DNA of 7,933 nt, taken from positions 1 to 7,933 of the forward strand of contig JALLOL010000113.1 of assembly GCA_027717875.1 (NCBI GenBank), read 5' to 3'. The DNA is from Acidobacteria bacterium AH-259-L09. Its GTDB lineage: Bacteria; Acidobacteriota; UBA6911; RPQK01. The notes under the pieces were generated by a model. The model did no database searches and had not been told where the DNA came from. It saw nothing but the letters and a program-made list of their open reading frames with translations. The position numbers and the translations under genes are program-made. Shown piece after piece: positions 1-5,235 of this stretch (its first letter is position 1; each line of letters opens with the position of its first letter).

Positions 1-43
1 ACTGTCTTCGAATCTACCTTTACAAGTAGTCCTTCCCACCTCT

Positions 44-70
44 GATTCTGAATTCTGAATTCTGAATTCT
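44..70. repeat. GAATTCT heptamer tandem array
   Basis: Three perfect GAATTCT units (50-56, 57-63, 64-70) follow a shortened unit, GATTCT (44-49). The unit and its orientation match the right arm of the inverted repeat at 3774-3816. No inverted partner is visible, because only 43 bp of sequence precede the array. It lies about 70 bp upstream of the dehydrogenase start codon, so it could fall in the operon's promoter or leader region, or it could be the end of an intergenic element whose other half lies to the left of the window. Positions 1-43 show no recognisable gene end. Confidence 0.95.
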
Positions 71-142
71 TTCTTTGTCCTTGAAGTTGCGCCGCGAACA
101 TGGGAGAGTTACATCCGTTGGGGGGGAGCTGGCAGACTTCCA

Positions 143-1162
143 ATGAAAGCAGCATTATTAAAGGCTTTTGGAGAACCTCTGGCTCTTGAAGAGGTCCGGG
201 AACCTGTTCCGGGTGCGGGGCAAATTCTCCTTCAGGTGAACGCTTGCGGAGTGTGCCACTCGGATCTCCACATCGCCAGAGGCGAGTGGGAGCGTTTTAA
301 GAACCTGATGTCCCTTCCAGTGATTTTGGGACACGAGGTGGCAGGAAGGGTGGTTGCCGTTGGACCTGAGGTGGAAGAATTGCGTGAAGGTGACGCGGTA
401 GGCGTCGCGTGGTTTTGCTACACCTGTGGTCGTTGTCCGTACTGCAGAAGAGATCTGGAGGTTTTTTGCGAGAATTCCGAGATCACCGGAGTGACCGTCA
501 ATGGCGGATTTGGAGAATACATGCTGGCCTGGGCAAGCCACGCCGTTCGCATCCCACGAGAACTGTCCCTCGCCCAGGCGGCTCCTCTATTTTGTGCCGG
601 AGGAACGGTTTACAGTGCTCTGCGCAAAGTGAAGCTTGACAACTCGAGTCATCTGGCTGTTTGGGGTACTGGGGGTCTGGGGCAATTTGCAGTTCAACTG
701 GGAAAGCTCGCCGGGTCGCGCGTTACGGCTGTGGACACTGTAGATGCGAAGCTGGCCCTCGCACGTGAATTTGGAGCGGACGATGTGGTTCCTGCGGGTG
801 AAGCGGAGACATGGTTCGAGGATTTCGAGCGTCAGGCAGATGTGGCGCTTGTGTGTGCCAACTCAGCACAGGCTTACCATGGAGCATTTCGGAGTTTGCG
901 CAAAACTGGGGTCCTCTTGGTGGTGGGACTGCCATCTGATCCACTCACGTGGACGGCAGCCGATTTCGTGCGATCGGGCGTGAGAATTGTTCCTTCCCGT
1001 GTCGTTACCCGGCAAGAGCTTCGCGAACTTCTCTCTCTTGCTGCGCGTAGCACCCTGCGCTCCCGTGTCGAGCGGCTGCCCCTCGAAGAAATCAACAACG
1101 CACTGGAGCGTTTGCATGAGGGAAAAATAGCAGGACGCGCGGTGATCGATTTTGCAGTCTGA
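143..1162 (+). CDS. Zinc-dependent medium-chain alcohol/sugar dehydrogenase
   Basis: A complete 339-residue MDR-family NAD(P)-dependent dehydrogenase, normal in length for the family. The GroES-like N-terminal domain carries catalytic zinc ligands C38 (GVCHSD), H64-E65 (GHE) and C151. The structural zinc lobe has C95, C98, C101 and C109, with an extra Cys at 92. The Rossmann motif GTGGLG spans 175-180, and D198 at the end of the second strand favours NAD over NADP. The ATG at 143 gives the usual family start (MKAALLKAF). The nearest purine-rich tract (about 121-128) lies 14 nt upstream, a long spacing for a Shine-Dalgarno. The gene begins an operon with the FAH-fold dehydratase (21-nt gap) and the semialdehyde dehydrogenase. 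By analogy with the archaeal D-arabinose dehydrogenase, also a zinc MDR, it may oxidise an aldopentose or similar sugar. That substrate is inferred from context; a general alcohol dehydrogenase is possible. Confidence 0.9.
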   Translation: MKAALLKAFGEPLALEEVREPVPGAGQILLQVNACGVCHSDLHIARGEWERFKNLMSLPVILGHEVAGRVVAVGPEVEELREGDAVGVAWFCYTCGRCPYCRRDLEVFCENSEITGVTVNGGFGEYMLAWASHAVRIPRELSLAQAAPLFCAGGTVYSALRKVKLDNSSHLAVWGTGGLGQFAVQLGKLAGSRVTAVDTVDAKLALAREFGADDVVPAGEAETWFEDFERQADVALVCANSAQAYHGAFRSLRKTGVLLVVGLPSDPLTWTAADFVRSGVRIVPSRVVTRQELRELLSLAARSTLRSRVERLPLEEINNALERLHEGKIAGRAVIDFAV

Positions 1163-1183
1163 ATGATACAAGCATAAATTTCA

Positions 1184-2074
1184 GTGAAGTACTATCGGTT
1201 CGAGGATGCGTGTGGTCGGAGTTGGTTGGCGGTGGAACTTGAACCGGGGAAGCTTCTCGACCTGACCTCCGCATGGGACACAGCTCGGGACTTTGAAGAT
1301 CTCCTTAACGCGGCTCGCATGCTGAGGAGAACACCGGACGAGGCGGTCCAGGCGCTCCTTAGGGAAGAAAGCACCGCGCCTTGCACCTTCGCTGAACTTG
1401 AGGAGAGGGGTCTACATCTGGCTCGACCCTTGATCCCCAAAGAGGTTTGGGCAGCCGGGGTTACGTACCGTATCAGCCGTGAAGAGCGCCAGAAAGAAAG
1501 TGCTTTGCCGGAGCCCTACGCCCGCGTTTACCAGGCTGAACGCCCGGAGTTGTTTTTCAAGGCCACGGCCCAGCGGTGTGTTGGGCCCTTTGAAGCGATT
1601 GGTATCCGGGGTGATTCAACTTGGGATGTGCCGGAACCCGAACTGGCTTTGGTGCTCTACCGCGGGAAGATAGTAGGGTATACGGTGGGCAATGACGTCA
1701 GTAGTCGCTCTATCGAAGGCGAAAATCCGCTGTATCTCCCTCAAGCCAAGATTTATGACCGCTGCTGTGCCATTGGGCCCTGCATCGCAACCCCGGCACA
1801 GATCGCGGACCCTCAAAAACTCAAGGTTCGATGCGAGATTGTCCGCGACGGGAATACTATTTTTGAGGGTGAGGCTTCGACGTCAGAGATGGTTCGAAGC
1901 TGCGAGGAATTGGCGCAGTTTTTGATGAGACACAACCGTGTCCCTGACTGCACAGTGCTTTTGACAGGGACGGGTATCGTCCCTGCCGAGGAGATTACGC
2001 TACTCGGTGGGGACATCGTACGCATCACGATTGAGGGCATTGGAACCCTGGAAAATCCTGTGGTGCAGGTCTAA
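1184..2074 (+). CDS. 2-keto-3-deoxypentonate dehydratase, FAH superfamily (KdaD/XylX-like)
   Basis: A complete 296-residue cytosolic protein with the fumarylacetoacetase fold, about the length of archaeal 2-keto-3-deoxy-D-arabinonate dehydratase. Predicted reaction: Mg-dependent dehydration of 2-keto-3-deoxypentonate to 2,5-dioxopentanoate. An N-terminal domain (about 1-80) precedes the catalytic domain. The metal site is E151, E153 (EPE) and D171 (GND), with K189 in LPQAKIY and a TGTG turn at 261-264. The stretch from SRSIEGENPLYLPQAKIYD (174-192) is, as I recall it, characteristic of the KdaD/XylX branch and separates it from ordinary acylpyruvase-like FAH proteins. It starts with GTG at 1184; an ATG at 1163 meets a stop within five codons. 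No clear Shine-Dalgarno precedes it, so translation may be coupled to the upstream dehydrogenase, whose stop is 21 nt away. The adjacent semialdehyde dehydrogenase would use its product, which supports the call. A 2,4-diketo-3-deoxyonate hydrolase is the main alternative. Confidence 0.85.
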   Translation: MKYYRFEDACGRSWLAVELEPGKLLDLTSAWDTARDFEDLLNAARMLRRTPDEAVQALLREESTAPCTFAELEERGLHLARPLIPKEVWAAGVTYRISREERQKESALPEPYARVYQAERPELFFKATAQRCVGPFEAIGIRGDSTWDVPEPELALVLYRGKIVGYTVGNDVSSRSIEGENPLYLPQAKIYDRCCAIGPCIATPAQIADPQKLKVRCEIVRDGNTIFEGEASTSEMVRSCEELAQFLMRHNRVPDCTVLLTGTGIVPAEEITLLGGDIVRITIEGIGTLENPVVQV

Positions 2075-2082
2075 AAAAGAAT

Positions 2083-2135
2083 GGGAGGTCAGGGCATCAG
2101 CGTTGGGGGTCTCCCCTGATGCCCTGTGACCCCCC
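2083..2135 (+). promoter_or_regulatory. GC-rich intergenic hairpin with competing pairings
   Basis: The 89-bp gap between the dehydratase and semialdehyde dehydrogenase genes holds a perfect 11-bp stem, CAGGGCATCAG (2090-2100) with CTGATGCCCTG (2116-2126), around a 15-nt loop. The outer arms GGGAGGT (2083-2089) and ACCCCCC (2129-2135) extend it with one A-C mismatch and a 2-nt bulge. A second pairing competes: GGGGGTC (2105-2111) is fully complementary to GACCCCC (2128-2134). No T-run follows, so it is not a standard intrinsic terminator. It ends 16 nt before the GGAGG ribosome-binding site (2152-2156) of the next gene. It could stabilise or process the mRNA, or set the relative expression of the third gene. 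The structure is visible; its function is unknown. Confidence 0.6.
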
Positions 2136-2163
2136 ATGACAATCTAAGATTGGAGGTTGGACC

Positions 2164-3636
2164 ATGGCTGAAGTGGCAGTAACGGAAAAAGAATACAGGA
2201 ATCTCATTGCAGGAGAGTGGGTGGCTTCCCTTGGTGGAGAGACCTATGAAGATCGGAATCCCGCCGACACAGAAGAGCTCATCGGTCGTTTCCAGAGCTC
2301 GACACGGGAAGATATACAGCAGGCGGTGAAAGCAGCTCGGGAGGCTCTTCCTTTGTGGGCCGAGACGCCTGCGCCCGAGCGGGGACGCATTTTGCACAGG
2401 GTGGCCGAAGTGGTGGAGAAACAAAAAGAGGAACTGGCCACAGTTCTGACTCGAGAGGAGGGAAAGACCCTGGCCGAAAGCCGCGGTGAAGTGCAGCGTG
2501 CGGCTGACATATTCCGGTTTTTCGCCTCACTCGGATATCTCAATGGAGAGACCATCCACTCGGCCGATCGTGACCTATTGCTTTTCACCTTTCGGGAGCC
2601 CCTGGGCGTGGTGGCGGTGATTACCCCCTGGAATTTTCCCATTGCTATTCCCGCCTGGAAGATCGCTCCTGGGCTCATCTCTGGCAATACCGTCGTGTTC
2701 AAACCGGCACAGTTGACCCCCTTGATTGGGATACGATTGATGGAGGCTCTCGCGCAGTCAGGGATTCCCAAGGGAGTGGTCAATATGGTCTCAGGTTCAG
2801 GGTCTGTCATAGGAGACGAGCTGGTGGCAAGTTCAGATGTGGATGCGATTTCCTTTACTGGATCCTATGAGGTCGGCAGCAGGATTGCGCAAAAGGCTGC
2901 TGAAACGCTCAAGCGCACCCAGCTCGAAATGGGGGGCAAGAACCCTCTGGTTGTTTTGGAAGACGCCGATCTGGACAAAGCAGTTGACATGACGGCCCGA
3001 GGAGCCTTTGGGGTAACTGGACAAGCCTGCACCGCGACAAGCCGGGCCATCATAGTCCGCGATATTCTGGAACCCTTTGTGGAAAAACTGGTTGAGCGCG
3101 CCAAGGGAATTCGCATCGGCAATGGCCTCGATTCTGAAGTGCAAATGGGGCCGGCGGTGAATCAGGAGCAGCTCGAAAAAGATTTGGAGTACATTCAGAT
3201 CGGCCGCGACGAGGGGGCTGAGGTGGCGATTGGAGGTCACCGTATGACCGATGGGCATCATGCCAAGGGGTACTTCGTGGAAGCCACCGTCTTTACCGAT
3301 GTGCGTGCCGAAATGCGCATCGCACAAGAAGAAATCTTCGGACCGATTGTCGGTATCATCGAGGCTCGAGATTTTGATCAGGCTGTTGAGATTGCGAATC
3401 AAACCGTCTATGGCCTAACGGCATGTATCTGCACGCGCGACCTCGAGCGAGCCCACCTGTTCGTCAGGAAGACGAACGCTGGTGTCATCAAGGTAAACCG
3501 GCCCACAGTGGGGTTGGAGCTGCAGGCGCCTTTCGGCGGAATGAAACATTCAAGTTCAGAGACGTTCAAAGAACAGGGCAAGGACGCGATTCAGTTCTAT
3601 ACCCGTTTGAAGACTGCCTATTTGGGTTACCGCTGA
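2164..3636 (+). CDS. Alpha-ketoglutaric semialdehyde (2,5-dioxopentanoate) dehydrogenase
   Basis: A complete 490-residue class I aldehyde dehydrogenase. Catalytic residues are all present: N157 in PWNFP, K180 in VVFKPA, E255 in LEMGGK, C289 in GQACT and E390 in EEIFGP. The C-terminal stretch GLELQAPFGGMKHSSS (450-465) resembles Bacillus YcbD-type alpha-ketoglutaric semialdehyde dehydrogenases as I recall them, rather than betaine aldehyde or succinic semialdehyde enzymes. Predicted reaction: NAD(P)-dependent oxidation of 2,5-dioxopentanoate to 2-oxoglutarate, the last step of non-phosphorylative pentose (or glucarate/hydroxyproline) breakdown. The preceding dehydratase gene would supply the substrate, which favours the pentose route. 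The ATG at 2164 has a strong GGAGG at 2152-2156 with a 7-nt spacer. The last two bases of its TGA stop (3634-3636) are also the first two bases of a 43-bp inverted repeat. The large open frames antisense to this gene are shadows of its codon bias. Confidence 0.92.
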   Translation: MAEVAVTEKEYRNLIAGEWVASLGGETYEDRNPADTEELIGRFQSSTREDIQQAVKAAREALPLWAETPAPERGRILHRVAEVVEKQKEELATVLTREEGKTLAESRGEVQRAADIFRFFASLGYLNGETIHSADRDLLLFTFREPLGVVAVITPWNFPIAIPAWKIAPGLISGNTVVFKPAQLTPLIGIRLMEALAQSGIPKGVVNMVSGSGSVIGDELVASSDVDAISFTGSYEVGSRIAQKAAETLKRTQLEMGGKNPLVVLEDADLDKAVDMTARGAFGVTGQACTATSRAIIVRDILEPFVEKLVERAKGIRIGNGLDSEVQMGPAVNQEQLEKDLEYIQIGRDEGAEVAIGGHRMTDGHHAKGYFVEATVFTDVRAEMRIAQEEIFGPIVGIIEARDFDQAVEIANQTVYGLTACICTRDLERAHLFVRKTNAGVIKVNRPTVGLELQAPFGGMKHSSSETFKEQGKDAIQFYTRLKTAYLGYR

Positions 3637-3677
3637 CAACAGACAGAATTCAGAATCCAGAATCCAGAATTCAGAAG
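3635..3677 (+). repeat. Left arm of a 43-bp perfect inverted repeat (heptamer array)
   Basis: This arm is the exact reverse complement of 3774-3816 over all 43 positions, with mismatches immediately outside on both sides. It contains four heptamers: GAATTCA (3646-3652), GAATCCA (3653-3659), GAATCCA (3660-3666) and GAATTCA (3667-3673). The outer 11 bp, GACAACAGACA, are not part of the heptamer pattern but are also mirrored in the other arm. The identity therefore comes from duplication of the whole arm and not only from two arrays with the same unit. The arm starts inside the stop codon of the aldehyde dehydrogenase gene. Confidence 0.98.
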
Positions 3678-3773
3678 TCCTGAGGAATAATCTTGCAAAC
3701 AAGGGAAACTTGCGGCTGCAGCTACGCCTGCTTCCAGTTAATCTAGAGAGCGAGGCCGACACAAGTGTTGAGT

Positions 3774-3816
3774 CTTCTGAATTCTGGATTCTGGATTCTG
3801 AATTCTGTCTGTTGTC
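3774..3816 (-). repeat. Right arm of a 43-bp perfect inverted repeat (heptamer array)
   Basis: The arm mirrors 3635-3677 exactly. Read on the + strand, its heptamers are GAATTCT (3779-3785), GGATTCT (3786-3792), GGATTCT (3793-3799) and GAATTCT (3800-3806), followed by the non-heptamer end GTCTGTTGTC. The unit order is itself symmetric. The unit and orientation match the array at 44-70. The core between the arms (3678-3773, 96 bp) has no long open frame and no clear similarity to the core of the second inverted array at 5081-5160. Confidence 0.98.
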
Positions 3817-3829
3817 TGTGGTTTTTTGG

Positions 3830-5017
3830 TCAGTCGCTCACGCGCGACAGTCGTTCGGCCGCTTCACGCAATACCTCCAAGGTCTTGCAAAAGGCGAAGC
3901 GGATGAAACGTTTGCCCAGTTCAGGCCGATGGTAGAAGCTGCTTCCAGGGACTGCGGCAACCCTGTAGTCCTTCACCAGCCGCTGAACAAAGGCGACATC
4001 ATCAAGATCGGTCAGGGGAGAGATGTCAACCATGATGTAATAGGCGCCGGAAGGTATCCACACCTTGAAACCAGCTTCCTGCAAGGGTCCAACAAGGTAA
4101 TCCCTCCGCTCTCGATATTCGGAAGCGAGCCGCTTGTAGTAGCTTCGACCCGTGCCCATTGCCTTTGCCCCGGCTTCCTGCAAAGGAGCAGCCGCCCCAA
4201 CTGTTAGAAAGTCGTGAACCTTGCGGATGCCGTCGGTGAGATCTTCAGGAGCCACAATATATCCAACTCGCCACCCCGTCACACTGAAAGTCTTGGAGAG
4301 TCCGCTGATGGTGATGGTACGATCCCTCATTCCAGGGAAGAGTGCGATGGGATGGTGAGACTTTCCGTCATAGATAATGTGCTCATAGATTTCATCGGTG
4401 ATGACATAAAAATCGTAAGCCTGGGCAAGCTCAGCCAGCTTGGAAAGTTCTTCTTGGGAGAAGACTTTTCCTGAAGGATTGTTCGGGGTGTTGAGGATCA
4501 GGGCCCGAATTCCACCATGGTGCTGAGCATCCTGAATCTTGTGTTCGAGTTGTTCAAAGTCAAAGGTCCAATTGCAGTCCGGATCGAGTGAAACGTAAAT
4601 GGGTGAAGCCCCTGCAATGATGGCGTCGGGACCGTAGTTTTCGTAAAACGGCTCAAAGACGATCACCTGCTCTCCTGGATTGACCACCGCCAGGATTGAA
4701 GAAATCATGCATTCGGTGGCACCGCAAGCCACGGTGATTTCCTTGTCGGGGTTAATCTCCCAGTCGTAAAATTCTTTGTACTTTTCAGCGATTGCCTGTC
4801 GAAATCCAGGCGCTCCCCAGGTAATGGCGTACTGGTTAATATCAGCTTGGATGGCCTGGCAAGCGGCGTTCTTAATCTCCTGTGGGGCGGGAAAGTTGGG
4901 AAATCCCTGAGCCAGATTGATGGCATCGTATCGGATGGCCAGGCGCGTCATTTCGCGAATGACGGATTCAGTGAATCGGACGGCTTTCTGGCTGATTCGG
5001 TAGGGTGAAGTGGGCAT
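3830..5017 (-). CDS. PLP-dependent aminotransferase, class I/II (kynurenine/methionine aminotransferase-like)
   Basis: A complete 395-residue fold-type I aminotransferase, normal length. Visible active-site residues: the AQGFPNFP segment (36-43) typical of the kynurenine aminotransferase/YbdL group, N180 in TPNNPSG, D208 and Y211 in TDEIYE, the Schiff-base lysine K242 in SGLSKTFSVTGWR, R250, and R373 in FIRFAF, which binds the substrate carboxylate. It should transfer an amino group between an amino acid and a 2-oxo acid in the cytosol. The exact substrate (methionine, glutamine, kynurenine, aromatic acids or succinyl-diaminopimelate) cannot be read from the motifs. The ATG at 5017 fits the family's N-terminus; the next in-frame Met (residue 23) is too far in. 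No clear Shine-Dalgarno precedes it: a heptamer array begins one base from the start codon. It follows the GAF-like gene on the same strand and converges on the pentose operon; no functional tie to either is evident. Confidence 0.9.
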   Translation of the reverse strand: MPTSPYRISQKAVRFTESVIREMTRLAIRYDAINLAQGFPNFPAPQEIKNAACQAIQADINQYAITWGAPGFRQAIAEKYKEFYDWEINPDKEITVACGATECMISSILAVVNPGEQVIVFEPFYENYGPDAIIAGASPIYVSLDPDCNWTFDFEQLEHKIQDAQHHGGIRALILNTPNNPSGKVFSQEELSKLAELAQAYDFYVITDEIYEHIIYDGKSHHPIALFPGMRDRTITISGLSKTFSVTGWRVGYIVAPEDLTDGIRKVHDFLTVGAAAPLQEAGAKAMGTGRSYYKRLASEYRERRDYLVGPLQEAGFKVWIPSGAYYIMVDISPLTDLDDVAFVQRLVKDYRVAAVPGSSFYHRPELGKRFIRFAFCKTLEVLREAAERLSRVSD

Positions 5018-5018
5018 C

Positions 5019-5080
5019 TTTCAGGTTTCAGGTTCCAGGTTTCAGGTTCCAGGTTTCAGGTTCCAAGTTTCAGGTTGCAA
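5019..5080. repeat. Heptamer array, left arm of an imperfect inverted pair
   Basis: A partial unit, TTTCAG (5019-5024), is followed by eight contiguous 7-bp units: GTTTCAG, GTTCCAG, GTTTCAG, GTTCCAG, GTTTCAG, GTTCCAA, GTTTCAG and GTTGCAA (5025-5080). The two main unit types alternate, giving a 14-bp higher-order period. Degenerate heptamers may run on into the core (for example GTTCTTG at 5081-5087 and GTTGAAG, GTTAACG near 5118-5131). The array begins one base upstream of the aminotransferase start codon, so it forms the immediate 5' leader of that gene. Confidence 0.97.
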
Positions 5081-5160
5081 GTTCTTGAGCCTTGGGTTCT
5101 AAGTTGCGGTCTGAAAGTTGAAGGTTAACGGCTATGTGTGGAAAGTCAAGGTAAGGGCGA

Positions 5161-5230
5161 AACCTGGAACCTGAAACTTGAAACCTGAAACTTGAAACCT
5201 GAAACTTGAAACCTGGAACTTCGAACTTCA
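5161..5230. repeat. Heptamer array, right arm of an imperfect inverted pair
   Basis: Ten contiguous 7-bp units: AACCTGG, AACCTGA, AACTTGA, AACCTGA, AACTTGA, AACCTGA, AACTTGA, AACCTGG, AACTTCG and AACTTCA. AACCTGA and AACTTGA alternate, again a 14-bp period. Its reverse complement (TCAGGTT/TCAAGTT/CCAGGTT) matches the left array at 5019-5080 in the same phase with scattered differences, so the two can pair around the 80-bp core 5081-5160. It ends 5 bp from the stop codon of the GAF-like gene. Together, arms and core take up nearly all of the 218-bp gap. Confidence 0.97.
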
Positions 5231-5235
5231 TAGGC

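Larger units (their letters stand above)
3635..3827 (+). terminator. Possible extended-hairpin terminator after the pentose operon
   Basis: The 43-bp perfect inverted repeat (arms 3635-3677 and 3774-3816, 96-nt core) is followed 5 nt later by six T residues (3822-3827). For rightward transcripts this resembles an intrinsic terminator with an oversized stem and loop. It lies between convergent genes, where termination from both sides is expected. On the leftward strand no comparable T-run follows the stem. The AT-rich stem and the long loop are unlike a classical terminator, so this call is tentative. Confidence 0.4.

Noticed and set aside
75..114. Sigma-70 promoter for the pentose operon (TTGAAG at 81-86 with GAACAT or TTACAT)
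   Set aside because: The spacers are 9 and 22 bp, outside the usable range, so no promoter is called here; the real one may lie elsewhere in the leader.
2244..3402. Long minus-strand open frames of 188 and 189 codons
   Set aside because: They lie entirely antisense to the aldehyde dehydrogenase, whose motifs are unambiguous, and their translations show no recognisable domain or credible composition.
3635..3816. A MITE or other transposon fragment with terminal inverted repeats
   Set aside because: The flanks (CCGCT on the left, TGTGG on the right) show no target-site duplication, the arms are internally heptamer-periodic, and no transposase is nearby. A mobile origin cannot be excluded without other copies.
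3635..3816. Invertible phase-variation switch (inverted repeats around a 96-bp segment)
   Set aside because: No recombinase gene in the window and no outward promoter evident in the core; both neighbouring genes end at the element, so there is nothing for it to switch on.
3710..4207. Plus-strand open frame of 165 codons spanning the repeat arm
   Set aside because: It runs through the heptamer repeat and then antisense to the C-terminal part of the aminotransferase; it is a shadow frame.
5019..5230. CRISPR array
   Set aside because: The units are 7 bp and contiguous with no spacers, and no cas gene is present.
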